Shown: piece after piece, positions 25,202 through 34,659 of the stretch
How the letters are laid out: every line of letters starts with the position of its first letter
Position numbering within the stretch: the first letter of the stretch is position 1
NCBI GenBank assembly: GCA_947503895.1
Contig: CANNFT010000002.1
Location: 1 to 64,000 of the forward strand
DNA from: an uncultured Saccharospirillaceae bacterium
GTDB lineage: Bacteria > Pseudomonadota > Gammaproteobacteria > Pseudomonadales > Oceanobacteraceae
Reading direction: 5' to 3'
DNA length: 64,000 nucleotides
The notes under the pieces: model-generated
The model's database searches: none
Told to the model about the DNA's origin: nothing
What the model saw: only the letters and a program-made list of their open reading frames with translations
Position numbers and translations under genes: made by a program

Positions 25202-26086
25202 TTATATGACGTACACAAACACAAATAACATCAGCCACACCACATCAACAAAATGCCAATACCATGCGGACGCTTCAAAACCAAAATGGTCGTCTGGTTT
25301 AAAGTGATCTTTTTTAACCCTAAAAAACATCACCGTCAGCATTATCGCACCCAATGTAACGTGTGCACCGTGGAATCCGGTCAGCATAAAAAATGTTGAC
25401 CCATATATACCTGCATTTAAGGTTAACCCGAGGTCATTCATCGCATGTCCGTATTCATAGACCTGAATCACGAGGAACGTAAAGCCTAATAGCAAGGTTA
25501 AACCTAACCAAAGCAACGTTTTTTGCTTATCTTTTGCTCGTAGGGCGTGGTGAGAAAATGTTAATGTGAAACTGGATGTCACCAGTAACGCGGTGTTAAT
25601 AAGCGGAAGTTTCCAAGCATTAATGACGGACGTTGCACCGGGAAATTTCTCCATGTCAGGCGTAGTAAGAAGCGGCCACTGAGCAGAAAACCCCTCCCAG
25701 AGCATATTACTCACGCCTTTATCGCCTTCCCCCCCCAACCAAGGCACGGCGAACATACGCGCATAAAATAATGCACCAAAGAAACCAGCGAAGAACATCA
25801 CTTCCGAAAAAATGAACCAACCCATACTAAAGCGAAATGATTTTTTCAGTTGATCTGAGTTATACCCTTGCAACCCTTCCTTTATCACTTCACCAAACCA
25901 ACCAAAAAGCATGAAAAGCATGGCGCATCCAGCAACGACTGTGAGCGCCAGCGTTAAACCACTCACTTCCCCCGAACTGGATTCTTGGATGCTACGGGCA
26001 AGCGACAAAATAGTTAAGAAAACAGCACCTGCTCCGATGATCGGCCAGTGGCTGCGAGCGGGAACGTAGTAACGTGGTGTATTCAA
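25202..26086 (-). CDS. ctaE: Cytochrome c oxidase subunit III
   Basis: Subunit III stabilises the oxidase and the proton-uptake path of subunit I. The 294-residue membrane protein shows about seven helices, SEVMFFAGFFGALFYAR in the second half of the N-terminal region (with the conserved glutamate), TGFHGAHVTLGA, and the terminal WYWHFVDVVWLMLF. Length fits the bacterial aa3/caa3 form. Its ATG overlaps the ctaG stop as ATGA. Confidence 0.96.
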   Translation of the reverse strand: MNTPRYYVPARSHWPIIGAGAVFLTILSLARSIQESSSGEVSGLTLALTVVAGCAMLFMLFGWFGEVIKEGLQGYNSDQLKKSFRFSMGWFIFSEVMFFAGFFGALFYARMFAVPWLGGEGDKGVSNMLWEGFSAQWPLLTTPDMEKFPGATSVINAWKLPLINTALLVTSSFTLTFSHHALRAKDKQKTLLWLGLTLLLGFTFLVIQVYEYGHAMNDLGLTLNAGIYGSTFFMLTGFHGAHVTLGAIMLTVMFFRVKKDHFKPDDHFGFEASAWYWHFVDVVWLMLFVFVYVI

Positions 26087-26607
26087 GACTCACCTCCTGC
26101 GGGTTCATTTTGCTTATAAATGCGATAGGACAATGTCAGTTGGTTCACGTCTTCAGGTGTGTCCGCACTCAATGTAACCTGAAGGGGAAGTTCTACTTCT
26201 CCATTCGCAGGAACAGCTTGCTCGTTAAAGCAAAAGCATTCGATTTTGACCAAATATTGCGCCCAGTAACCGGGCGATACACTGGGCACCGCGCGTATAA
26301 CAACCGGTTCATTCGTTGGGTTTTTCAAAACATAATGGGTTTTGATCATACGCCCAGACTGAATTGCAAGGGATTTATCAAAAGGATGAAATCCCCAATC
26401 ATCACGACTTGAAGGGTCAGCTGTTAACTGTAGATTGACGACAACTGAACCTGTTTCGCCCTCAACAGCAGACTTTTCCACCTGAAAATTTTTCCCATTC
26501 AGGCCTGTTACCGCGCAAAACACATCGTATAGCGGCACTAGTGCAAAGCCGAATCCAAACATTAACATTGGAACTAAAGCTAACTTCCATGGCGATAGTG
26601 GTTTCAT
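26083..26607 (-). CDS. ctaG: Cytochrome c oxidase copper chaperone CtaG/Cox11
   Basis: Delivers copper to the CuB site of subunit I. From the ATG at 26607 (GGA 7 bases upstream) it is a 174-residue protein with one N-terminal membrane anchor (about 8-28, followed by PLYDVFCAVTGLNGK) and a periplasmic immunoglobulin-like domain. That domain carries the copper ligand motif ECFCF followed by NEQAVPANGEVELPL. An open frame reaches 26688, but that would overlap ctaD by 61 bases. It lies between ctaD and ctaE, the standard place. Confidence 0.95.
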   Translation of the reverse strand: MKPLSPWKLALVPMLMFGFGFALVPLYDVFCAVTGLNGKNFQVEKSAVEGETGSVVVNLQLTADPSSRDDWGFHPFDKSLAIQSGRMIKTHYVLKNPTNEPVVIRAVPSVSPGYWAQYLVKIECFCFNEQAVPANGEVELPLQVTLSADTPEDVNQLTLSYRIYKQNEPAGGES

Positions 26608-26627
26608 AATCAATCCAGCCCCATTAA

Positions 26628-28211
26628 TTAATCGACTTTCGGTGGTTCCTGGAAAGTGTGATAAGGCGCAGGACTCGGTATCGTCCACTCTAGCCCCGTT
26701 GGATTATCCCAAACTTCCGGTGTTGCTTTTTCTCCGACTCCACCTAAGGTGGTTCGCCAGACGTTGTATATAAATATAAGTTGGCTTGTTCCAAAGATGA
26801 ATGCGCCGACCGAAACAATGGCGTTGAAGTCAGCAAACTGCAGAGCGTAATCGGGAATTCTACGTGGCATTCCAGCCAGCCCAATGAAATGCATGGGGAA
26901 GAAGGTAAGGTTTACACCAATAAACGACAGCCAAAAGTGCCATTTACCCAATGTTTCGCTGTACATTCTTCCGCACCATTTGGGCAGCCAATAATACACC
27001 GCCGCAAGAATCGAAAATAATGCGCCTGGTACGAGAACGTAATGGAAATGAGCGACGACAAAATAGGTGTCATGATATTGGAAATCCACCGGTGCGATGG
27101 CCAGCATCAGACCTGATAGTCCACCGATCGTAAACAACACGACAAACGCGATTGAAAACAGCATGGGGGTTTCAAAGGTGAGCGACCCTTTAAACATGGT
27201 CGTCACCCAATTGAAAACTTTTACGCCTGTTGGTACGGCAATTAACATCGTGCTGTACATAAAGAACAGTTCCGCAGCGAGTGGGAGGCCGACGGTAAAC
27301 ATGTGATGCACCCACACAATGAAGGATAGGAATGCAATACTCGCTGTTGCCAACACCATACTGGTATATCCAAACAAGGGTTTACGGCTAAAAGTAGCGA
27401 TGATGTGCGAGACGATTCCAAAGGCAGGTAAAATCATAATGTACACTTCTGGATGCCCAAAGAACCAGAAAACGTGCTGGAATAAGACGGGATCACCACC
27501 ACCGCCTGCGTCGAAGAAAGAGGTACCGAAATGTATGTCCATTAACATCATGGTTACGGCACCCGCCAACACCGGCATAACCGCGATTAATAAAAATGCA
27601 GTAATAAGCCATGTCCACACAAATAACGGCATTTTCATAAAGGTCATGCCGGGGGCACGCATATTAAATATCGTCACAATGACGTTAACAGCACCCATTA
27701 TTGAGCTGATACCCATTATATGAACCGAAAATATAAAGAAGGTCACACTGGGAGGCGCATAGGTTGTTGAAAGTGGCGCGTAAAAAGTCCAACCAAAGTT
27801 GGGTGCGCCACCTTCCATAAACAGCGTGCTGAGTAACATGCCAAATGCGAATGGCAATAACCAAAAAGACCAGTTATTAATGCGAGGGAGCGCCATGTCA
27901 GGCGCTCCAATCATCATCGGCACCAACCAATTAGCCAGCCCCACAAATGCAGGCATGATGGCTCCAAACACCATGATCAAACCGTGCATTGTCGTCATCT
28001 GATTAAAAAAATTGGGGTCGACCAATTGCAGCCCAGGCTCAAATAATTCGGCTCGAATGACAAACGCCATTATGCCGCCAATCAATAAAGAAGACAGCGC
28101 CAGTATTAAATACATGGTGCCAATGTCTTTATGGTTCGTTGTATAAAGCCAACGAAGAATCCCTTTATCGGGCCCGTGATGATGCTCTGCGTGTAGAGTT
28201 GCTTCTGACAT
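26628..28211 (-). CDS. ctaD: Cytochrome c oxidase subunit I
   Basis: Contains heme a and the heme a3-CuB oxygen reduction site and pumps protons. The 527-residue, twelve-helix protein shows the heme a ligand region [18 protein letters not shown], the CuB/tyrosine motif [18 protein letters not shown] (including the glutamate of the D channel and the cross-linked His-Tyr), [10 protein letters not shown], and the heme-ligand segment [14 protein letters not shown]. All metal ligands seem intact, and the YIMILP context indicates an A-type (aa3/caa3) oxidase. It follows ctaC by 14 bases. Confidence 0.97.
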   Translation of the reverse strand: MSEATLHAEHHHGPDKGILRWLYTTNHKDIGTMYLILALSSLLIGGIMAFVIRAELFEPGLQLVDPNFFNQMTTMHGLIMVFGAIMPAFVGLANWLVPMMIGAPDMALPRINNWSFWLLPFAFGMLLSTLFMEGGAPNFGWTFYAPLSTTYAPPSVTFFIFSVHIMGISSIMGAVNVIVTIFNMRAPGMTFMKMPLFVWTWLITAFLLIAVMPVLAGAVTMMLMDIHFGTSFFDAGGGGDPVLFQHVFWFFGHPEVYIMILPAFGIVSHIIATFSRKPLFGYTSMVLATASIAFLSFIVWVHHMFTVGLPLAAELFFMYSTMLIAVPTGVKVFNWVTTMFKGSLTFETPMLFSIAFVVLFTIGGLSGLMLAIAPVDFQYHDTYFVVAHFHYVLVPGALFSILAAVYYWLPKWCGRMYSETLGKWHFWLSFIGVNLTFFPMHFIGLAGMPRRIPDYALQFADFNAIVSVGAFIFGTSQLIFIYNVWRTTLGGVGEKATPEVWDNPTGLEWTIPSPAPYHTFQEPPKVD

Positions 28212-28225
28212 ATCGTTGCCCTCCT

Positions 28226-29341
28226 CTATTTATTCTTCAATGCGTCAACTTGTGCAGGTGTGACGGTATCACCTGTGTTATTTTCCCAAGCGTTCCGCTC
28301 ATAGGTCACGACGGCAGCTACTTCGGTAACGGTCAGTTGATCAGCATAAGCGGCCATTGCTGTACCTGGCTTTCCGTTTAGCACCATATCAATGTGATCA
28401 TCGATACTGCCTTTTACAATTGGGCTATCTTTAAGCGCTGGGAATACCGGTGGAATACCAAGCCCTGTTGCCTGATGGCAGGCCAAGCAATTTGTGGCGT
28501 AAACTTTTTCGCCTAACGCATAAAGTTCGTCATAACTCATTTCTTTCACTTCTTGCGAAGCAAGCGATTCCGCTTTTTGTGCCACCACCCATTCTTCATA
28601 TTCGGATTCGGAAACGGCCTTCACGACAATCGGCATATAACCATGGCCAGCACCACAGAGTTCGGTGCATTGCCCTCGATAAATACCCGGCTTTTCAACA
28701 CGCGCCCAAGATTCATTTATAAAACCGGGAATCGTATCTTTTTTAACAGCCAAATCAGGCACCCACCACGAATGTATGACGTCGTTAGCGGTTAATAGAA
28801 AACGTACCTTTTTATTAATGGGGATGACGAGGGGTTTATCGACTTCCAGTAAATAATGCTCGCCTTTGTCCGACTCATTATTTATTTGGTCTTGTGGTGT
28901 ACTGAGATTTGAGAAGAAATCGATTTCTTCATTGAGATAGGTGTATCGCCATTTCCATTGATAACCTGTCACTTGAATATCAATATCCGAGTCGCTGTTG
29001 TCATACATGTCAATCAACGTACTCGTAGCCGGTACCGCCATGACGACAAGAATTAATAAGGGAATAATGGTCCAAATGATTTCAACGGTGGTGCTTTCAT
29101 GAAAATTAGAGGCTTCAGCGCCCCTACTTTTTCGATGATAAATAATGGAATACAACATGACGCCAAATACGACAACCGCAATAGCAACACAGATGTAAAA
29201 AATGATCATATGTAAGCTGTATATTTCTTGGCTTAAACTGGTTACCCCTTCGGTAATGTTTAAACCCCATTCAGCTAACGCAGATTGTGAAGTAGTAGAA
29301 AGAAGAAAGGCGGGTACAACGGACAACATCCCTAATCGCAT
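28226..29341 (-). CDS. ctaC: Cytochrome c oxidase subunit II fused to cytochrome c (caa3 type)
   Basis: Accepts electrons and passes them to subunit I. The 371-residue protein has a signal peptide (1-23), two membrane helices (about 44-68 and 87-110) and a cupredoxin domain. That domain holds the full CuA ligand set: His190, Cys225, Glu227, Cys229, His233 and Met236 ([12 protein letters not shown]). A C-terminal cytochrome c domain follows with CLACH at 285-289. The fusion makes this a caa3-type oxidase that can take electrons through its own heme. It is the first gene of the operon; a candidate extended -10 box lies about 56 bases upstream. Confidence 0.96.
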   Translation of the reverse strand: MRLGMLSVVPAFLLSTTSQSALAEWGLNITEGVTSLSQEIYSLHMIIFYICVAIAVVVFGVMLYSIIYHRKSRGAEASNFHESTTVEIIWTIIPLLILVVMAVPATSTLIDMYDNSDSDIDIQVTGYQWKWRYTYLNEEIDFFSNLSTPQDQINNESDKGEHYLLEVDKPLVIPINKKVRFLLTANDVIHSWWVPDLAVKKDTIPGFINESWARVEKPGIYRGQCTELCGAGHGYMPIVVKAVSESEYEEWVVAQKAESLASQEVKEMSYDELYALGEKVYATNCLACHQATGLGIPPVFPALKDSPIVKGSIDDHIDMVLNGKPGTAMAAYADQLTVTEVAAVVTYERNAWENNTGDTVTPAQVDALKNK

Positions 29342-29396
29342 GACGGGACCCCCTCAGAACAGGTCAAATTTTAAAGCTAATTATTGTTTTGAAATG

Positions 29397-29405
29397 AGTA
29401 TAGCA
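29397..29405 (-). promoter_or_regulatory. Possible extended -10 promoter of the cox operon
   Basis: The minus strand reads TGCTATACT, an extended -10 element (TG-N-TATACT), about 56 bases upstream of the ctaC start. The -35 region (TTTCCA, 16 bases further) is weak, as is usual with extended -10 promoters. Inferred from sequence only. Confidence 0.45.
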
Positions 29406-29902
29406 GTGTCGCCTCGTCTGGAAAGGTCAGCTTAAGGGTTGTATTCGCCATTATTTAGCACTTCTGCGTCAAGATGGTTTTTTATTTTTTATCTAGGTCC
29501 TAATAATGTCTCAAGACGTCTTACGCATTATTTTTATTAATTATTTTTCGAACGCCCTACAACCTAGAATGATTACGAATAAAATCATCAACTTAGCGGG
29601 TAATATTTAAATAAACAGACGATGATACAAGGAAGAAAAAGTAAGAATTGGAATTTTAAGCTAATGCTTATACATGAGATGGAAGCATATGCGGTTCATT
29701 ACAGTCAGACTTGAACATTAGCGACTCAGCTGTCCACTTTCAGCATGCGGTTTCACCGCTTATATCGCCACAGAGTTAGAAGCCTGACCTTAATGGTCTA
29801 AATAGTACGATGACTAGTAGAGAAATTACCTTCCAACGTTTATTTATTTAAAACGCTGAGAAGGGTAATTTTCTACACTGGAACACTGCCGTCCTATAAA
29901 TT
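29406..29902. other. Intergenic region with a long imperfect inverted repeat
   Basis: About 500 AT-rich bases upstream of ctaC. An imperfect inverted repeat pairs 29821-29833 with 29860-29874, and CGTTT/AAACG extend it inward, giving a stem-loop of about 54 bases next to the decayed transposase. A 34-codon frame (29506-29610, plus strand, starting MSQDVLRIIF) has no supporting ribosome binding site. Nothing else is recognisable. Confidence 0.4.
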
Positions 29903-30214
29903 TTAGAGATCTAGGCACATATTTGTCTCATGAATTTCGATTGGTATCGGTGATTTAAAAAGCTCAATCAGATCTCTGCGCTCAAACCACGTCATCTGTA
30001 GTATCTGAACAATTCGGGAGGCCGCTTGGGTTAAACCGTTCCTCCACTTGAGGTAATGTATTAGTAAGTCAGCACAAAGTGCCATCCAAATCTGAGTCCG
30101 CACCACATTTTTACTCGTTCCAATGAACGTTTTGATTTTCAAATTCTGCTTGATCCACTTAAATAGTAGCTAAATATGCCAGCGCTATTGTGATCTCTTG
30201 TCGGAGAAAAAGAG
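29903..30214 (-). pseudogene. Remnant of an IS4-family transposase (C-terminal part)
   Basis: The C-terminal part of a DDE transposase of the IS4 type reads on the minus strand: KIKTFIGTSKNVVRTQIWMAL, split over the usual WIKQNLKIKTF region, then RDLIELFKSP. Extending the frame upstream gives RWHI-stop-LLFKWIKQNL, where the family has RWxIELFFKWIKQNL. An in-frame TAG at 30170-30172 therefore replaces the catalytic glutamate of the YREK signature, and another TAG lies at 30185-30187. The rest of the transposase and the element's ends are not seen. This is a dead relic, evidence of past insertion in this stretch. Confidence 0.85.
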
Positions 30215-30399
30215 GGCGAAACTTACAAGCAGTTGACCCCTTTTTCTACATTTTCAAGTGATGCACTTCAGAATTGAATCCAAGTGGTGATTAAACGTTA
30301 TCAAATTTCAAAAGGATTTTTTATGCTTTTAAGAAATACTTTTCAATAAAATCAATCGATTATGGGTTTCTGAATGGGCACTAGTTAGGTAAGATAAAG

Positions 30400-30914
30400 A
30401 TGAGAATACTCTTTACATTATTGGTTTTACTTCAAAACCTGGCGCATGCGAATGAAAATCCGTACAATTTTCCTACACACTGTAATATTGATGAACAAAT
30501 TATCTTTTCATGCAAAATAAAAAATAAATTTGTAAGTGTTTGCAGCGAAAAAAGCAAGCCTAATAAGATTACTTATAGGTATGGCAATATAGGCTCTCCG
30601 GAATTCATTTTTCCTAATCCTTTAGCGAGTAAATCTGATCAAATTAATTACGGCACTGCTTTTTCAGCTCCACATGGAATCAGTCACATCAATTTCACAA
30701 ATTCAAGCCACCAGTATTTCGTATACAAAAAAACATATCAATTGCATAAGGATTAATCGAATCTGAAGGCATTCTCATCATTAGAAATGACAAAGTTTTA
30801 GCTGACTTGGAATGTAACTCTCATTTACTGGTAGAAAATTTTCATGAGATTGGAAAATTAATTCCGCGTGAAAAGGACAATGAATTAATGCTAAATTACA
30901 TAGATGGAAATTAA
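30400..30914 (+). pseudogene. Frameshifted gene for a small exported protein
   Basis: The first frame (30400-30756, 118 codons) encodes a signal peptide (about 1-17, ending AHA) and a cysteine-containing domain (CNIDEQIIFSCKIKNKFVSVC). It ends at a TAA just after YQLHKD. In another frame, from about 30750 to the TAA at 30912-30914, the text continues plausibly as GLIESEGILIIRNDKVLADLEC, with the same composition and a further cysteine. A single small indel near 30740-30750 thus appears to have broken one gene of about 170 codons. I recall similar small exported hypothetical proteins in gammaproteobacteria but know no function. A sequencing error is the alternative explanation. Confidence 0.65.
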
Positions 30915-31333
30915 GAGCTATTGGGACAATCATCCTAGCGGTTACATTTTTAAGCATATTGTATTATGCAATACAAATGAAGTTAAGGCCGCTAGCGATT
31001 AGGGACTCCTACAGTTTGAATGAACTAAAAATGTGCATAATACCTGGAGGGCGTCCAATTCCGCCCTCTACAAAAGCTAAGCGATAAGATCAATATACCA
31101 ATTACAAAAATCTGTAAAAACATTCCAGAATACTTCGTTTTCACCTCATCCAACAAATCCTCAACCTATGACGCCTTTTCTGATATAGCATAGAGCCAAG
31201 ACGCTGTACTTTTTATCGTAGGACATGCACATTATTTTTAAAGATTCAATTTTACAGTGCAAAGCTATTTGGGATAATGCCATTAACAAGCTACTCTTGA
31301 GCCCTCCTCATTACATTTGACATTGGTTTACTC
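30915..31333. other. Non-coding stretch with one GC-rich hairpin
   Basis: About 420 AT-rich bases. A hairpin with arms GAGGGCG (31047-31053) and CGCCCTC (31062-31068) and an 8-base loop stands out but lacks a T-run. A frame without a start codon (about 30880-31086, plus strand) would encode a short hydrophobic segment (GTIILAVTFLSILYYAI) and may be another gene relic. The DUF3142-like gene begins at the right-hand edge. Confidence 0.4.
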
Positions 31334-32029
31334 TTGGATCATTTTCGTAACATTTCGGTTTTCACCCTCTTATTAACGGGGTTGATCATCTTAACCGCCC
31401 TTTTCCAGTACTCAGGGGATGATGAGTACTGGATTTGGCGAGCGTCTGATCTAGAATTTGTCTCCACTAAAGATCGACTCATAATATATCAAGGCAATAT
31501 TTATAACGATCACCGCTATGAGCACATTGGCTTACATCCGTATAACCTTAATACAGAAAAACCAGTGCGCTTGCTGTTAAGGCTGTATGCCCTGCCCTCA
31601 CCAAATAAGCTTGCTGAACTGTATTACTCGTTAAAACTAAGATGGCAAAAGCATGGGGTTGATATCAGTGGTTTGCAAGTTGATTACGATAGTCCTAGCG
31701 CCAAATTAATCGCTTACAGCCAATGGATAAAGCAACTTCAAGCCGTTCTGGAGGAAGAGCATATCAGTGTAACCGGTCTTGTGTCGCACGCTCATGACAA
31801 TATTGACGGGTTATACCACCTATCAAATAGCGCTGAATATGTAGTCGTACAGCTCTATCAACATCAGCGTGCCCATCAAGCTCTGTCTGAGGTCATTGAT
31901 CGTCTAGACAAACATAGCGTACGATACCGCATTGGTATCACAACTCATTCTGACTTTGCTCAGTACCGCTCACTTTGTGAACATTCGTGCCAGGGAAAAA
32001 ACATTTTTTTAAATATAAGGACTCATTAA
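31334..32029 (+). CDS. DUF3142-like exported or membrane-anchored protein
   Basis: A 231-residue protein with an N-terminal signal anchor or signal peptide (about residues 7-24). The middle contains the pattern GLQVDYDSPSAKLIAY, then a helix WIKQLQAVLEEEHISVTGL and a later segment EYVVVQLYQ, which resembles the DUF3142 family, thought to have a TIM-barrel, glycosidase-like fold. An enzyme role is not proven. The only available start is a TTG at 31334 without a clear ribosome binding site, because an in-frame stop lies at 31298-31300; the real 5' end may have been lost. The next gene starts on the very next base after its stop. Confidence 0.6.
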   Translation: MDHFRNISVFTLLLTGLIILTALFQYSGDDEYWIWRASDLEFVSTKDRLIIYQGNIYNDHRYEHIGLHPYNLNTEKPVRLLLRLYALPSPNKLAELYYSLKLRWQKHGVDISGLQVDYDSPSAKLIAYSQWIKQLQAVLEEEHISVTGLVSHAHDNIDGLYHLSNSAEYVVVQLYQHQRAHQALSEVIDRLDKHSVRYRIGITTHSDFAQYRSLCEHSCQGKNIFLNIRTH

Positions 32030-33934
32030 GTGTTTCGTATCATATCAATTGCGCTAATCGCTATCGTCTCAAGCCTCTGTCATTCGGGTGGCGGGGAAGT
32101 CACTGAGGATTATTACTGGAATAGATTTTACAACCCTTATTCCTACTTACACATTGAAGAAACCTTATCTAAAAAGACGGTCAGGAATATTATTCAAGCT
32201 ATCGAGCCTGAAGATTTCTATCGGCACGATTCCAGCAGTGGCCAATGGGATCAAGATGTCAGCTTAAATGAACAGTTAAATGCACTTTTTATCAAAACCA
32301 ATAGACATATTCGAATTGGATCAGAGGAAGACTATCGTGAAACCAATTTTATATTAATCGATCCGTCCAGTAATACCGCAAATACAGTCGGCTGGTCTGA
32401 TTGTCAATCCGAAGGGGCATTACGCGGTATTTTTGATATGACCCAGGCTGCAATGGAAAGCAATCAGCTCGGTGATAATGACATTCAGATATTACTCACC
32501 AATCGGTTTAATTTGGTGAAAGTGTGTCGTACTGATCGCTTTGATATCAAAGACTTCACGGCCAACTTAAATAACACTGATTGGGTCAACTACCTAAAAG
32601 GACTAAAGTACTACTACACTAAAAATTATGATTCAGCGATTAATGAATTTCAGTCTCTTCAACACTCTTCAATATCATACTTAAACAATATCGCTCATTA
32701 CATGATGGGTCGTTTTTACTTACAGTCGGCTCAAAAAAACTGGCATGGCTGGGGTGATAAATCAGAGATTGCTCATTCTAAACTGGAACAGGCAAAAAGC
32801 CATTTTCAGTATCACATCAATCAGAATGGACGGTATAAAGATTCCGCGAAAGGATTATTAAGAAGAATTGAATACTTGAAAGGCAATTTAAATGCGTATT
32901 CTTCACTGTACCATAGCGCATTAGCCGATACGCTCGACAAGCCATCCTACGAGCGTCAGCTTATCGAGGTCACACAATTACTGAATGAATCGCTTGCTAC
33001 GGATGAATATAGCAACATTTTAGGTTTGTTAAGTCGTCAAGCTTCTGCTTTTAAAGAAAACGATCAGCTTTTCGGATTGAACCGACTCGTTCAGTTTGAA
33101 ACTGGACGCACTGCCTTTTTTTCAGGGAACTCTGATTTAGCCTTTACGTTATTATTGGAATCAAACCTTGCTTCTGCTTATCCCTATTTAGTCAATATTG
33201 CTAAATCAGACCGCACACGTTTAGAACAGGTCTATAACAACTATTTTAAAGGCAATACTCTGCACATGTATGCCCAGACGTTAAACTATGAAGAAAAAGG
33301 ACTTGACGCTGTTTTTAATTCCCCTAATCGGGAATTTGTTTCTAAGGCGGCAAGAAGCATTTGCAGCATTGAAACACTCGAAAGAATATCGTCACAGTAT
33401 GCAAATATAGAACATGCCTTTGAAATTCGAGCCGCCTTATATGACCGACTCATCCAATCGGAAGAATTTACAAAGTTAAACACGCTATTTGATAATAATT
33501 TGAATGACTTAGGTGCTTACGACGCGATTAGAACGGCAGTGAGGCAGCTGAGCGACCAAACCTCTGTGGGTAAAGCCTACTTAAATATGGGTTACTTCAT
33601 CGATACAAAGATCAGCCCGCCCGATTACAGTGGTGTCGAAAATTTCCTCCATGGGCTTGAACCCAACGTGTTTTGCAAGCAGGATACAAAGCGCAATGAC
33701 CGTAATGCGTCCTATTTTTATCACTTATCCATCATGCAATTCAGTGACAGTGATACTTCAGTCGATGAAGCGAAGGCCTTGCATTATATGATCCAGTGCG
33801 ATCGACGCGGGCAAAAAGGTTGCTGGGGCGAGCGCGCAGAAGAGGCAGCGTCAAGCAAAGTACTTTTCGAGCGGCTTCATAGAAAGTATGCGCATTCAAA
33901 GTGGGCTAAAAAAACGCCTTATTATTATGATTGA
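32030..33934 (+). CDS. Large exported helical-repeat protein of unknown function
   Basis: A 634-residue protein starting at GTG, with AAGGA 8 bases upstream. The first 20 residues form a signal peptide with a SLCHSG region that could be a lipobox-like site but is not a clear one. The body is largely helical; YYTKNYDSAINEFQSL (about 196-211) and the following MGRFYLQSA look like TPR or TPR-like repeats, and short cysteine-containing loops appear near both ends. I do not recognise the family. It directly abuts the DUF3142-like gene with no spacer, so the two should act together, probably in the periplasm or at the outer membrane. Confidence 0.7.
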   Translation: MFRIISIALIAIVSSLCHSGGGEVTEDYYWNRFYNPYSYLHIEETLSKKTVRNIIQAIEPEDFYRHDSSSGQWDQDVSLNEQLNALFIKTNRHIRIGSEEDYRETNFILIDPSSNTANTVGWSDCQSEGALRGIFDMTQAAMESNQLGDNDIQILLTNRFNLVKVCRTDRFDIKDFTANLNNTDWVNYLKGLKYYYTKNYDSAINEFQSLQHSSISYLNNIAHYMMGRFYLQSAQKNWHGWGDKSEIAHSKLEQAKSHFQYHINQNGRYKDSAKGLLRRIEYLKGNLNAYSSLYHSALADTLDKPSYERQLIEVTQLLNESLATDEYSNILGLLSRQASAFKENDQLFGLNRLVQFETGRTAFFSGNSDLAFTLLLESNLASAYPYLVNIAKSDRTRLEQVYNNYFKGNTLHMYAQTLNYEEKGLDAVFNSPNREFVSKAARSICSIETLERISSQYANIEHAFEIRAALYDRLIQSEEFTKLNTLFDNNLNDLGAYDAIRTAVRQLSDQTSVGKAYLNMGYFIDTKISPPDYSGVENFLHGLEPNVFCKQDTKRNDRNASYFYHLSIMQFSDSDTSVDEAKALHYMIQCDRRGQKGCWGERAEEAASSKVLFERLHRKYAHSKWAKKTPYYYD

Positions 33935-34045
33935 TTCTTGATGGTGGCTCAGGATATTCGAAATCACCTAATCGATTTCGTCATTGGCTAGACATTCATC
34001 GAGCTCTGTTACATGCCCGCTTCAGTCATTTGTTTGATGGAAGGG

Positions 34046-34129
34046 TTAGGATGCGGCCTTTGCCTGTGAGGCTTTACGTTCACGCAAGGCCTTAAAGGCA
34101 GCATCCATATCAAATGCTGGGTAAGACAT
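34046..34129 (-). CDS. Possible 27-residue peptide
   Basis: A short frame reading MSYPAFDMDAAFKALRERK and ending in an alanine-rich tail. A GAGATG stretch precedes the ATG. It could be a small protein, or the left-over end of a lost gene, since it lies between the accessory stretch and the lipoprotein genes. Nothing in the sequence proves translation. Confidence 0.25.
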   Translation of the reverse strand: MSYPAFDMDAAFKALRERKASQAKAAS

Positions 34130-34192
34130 CAGTCATCTCTTTTTGGATGATTTTATAGCCCACCCAGTAACAACTCTGCACGCCGATCTAAG

Positions 34193-34579
34193 TTAGTCTT
34201 CTTCAAGTAATATCCATAATCGATCTTGCGCGGCATCGTAATAACTTTTCACGACGCGTGCTTTAACTTGGGCATTCACCTGTTGTGTGGTGGTCTGCTC
34301 TAATTGACTGGATGCACTTTGCCCTGAAGCATACTCTTCCATGACAGACATCGATTGAACGCTAACACCATGACGTGCAGCCAATTCGATTCGAGCACGC
34401 GATATGGCGCATTCACGTTGTTTGTGCTTGCCTAAAGCATGTGCACCACAAAAGCCGACTGCTTGGTTAGCCTTTGGCTCGTATAGCCATTTAGGCTTAA
34501 TATTTTTCGTATGCGGGGAACATCCCATAACGAAAAGAATCAACATCATAACCGCAAAAGGCTTCACAATCCGTTGCAT
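34193..34579 (-). CDS. LPP20-like lipoprotein, short form
   Basis: A 128-residue protein with a lipoprotein signal peptide (MMLILFVMGC, cysteine at residue 20), so it is probably attached to the inner leaflet of the outer membrane or the inner membrane. The remainder, with KPKWLYEP near the start, a central segment ISRARIELAARHGVSVQSMS and a C-terminal RVVKSYYDAAQDRLWILLEE, resembles LPP20/FlgP-type lipoproteins. It lies divergent from a longer lipoprotein of the same general type. Function is unknown. Confidence 0.6.
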   Translation of the reverse strand: MQRIVKPFAVMMLILFVMGCSPHTKNIKPKWLYEPKANQAVGFCGAHALGKHKQRECAISRARIELAARHGVSVQSMSVMEEYASGQSASSQLEQTTTQQVNAQVKARVVKSYYDAAQDRLWILLEED

Positions 34580-34659
34580 AAACTGCTCTAGTCATTCTAA
34601 AGTGAATTGGTTATTGTAAGCCCCACTTAACTAAGAAAAAACCCTTCAAGGAGAAGAAG

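Noticed and set aside
27319..27723. A 134-codon frame opposite ctaD
   Set aside because: It is the complement of highly conserved subunit I sequence and needs no separate explanation.
29506..29610. A 34-codon frame upstream of ctaC
   Set aside because: No ribosome binding site and no recognisable product; it is within the range expected by chance in AT-rich DNA.
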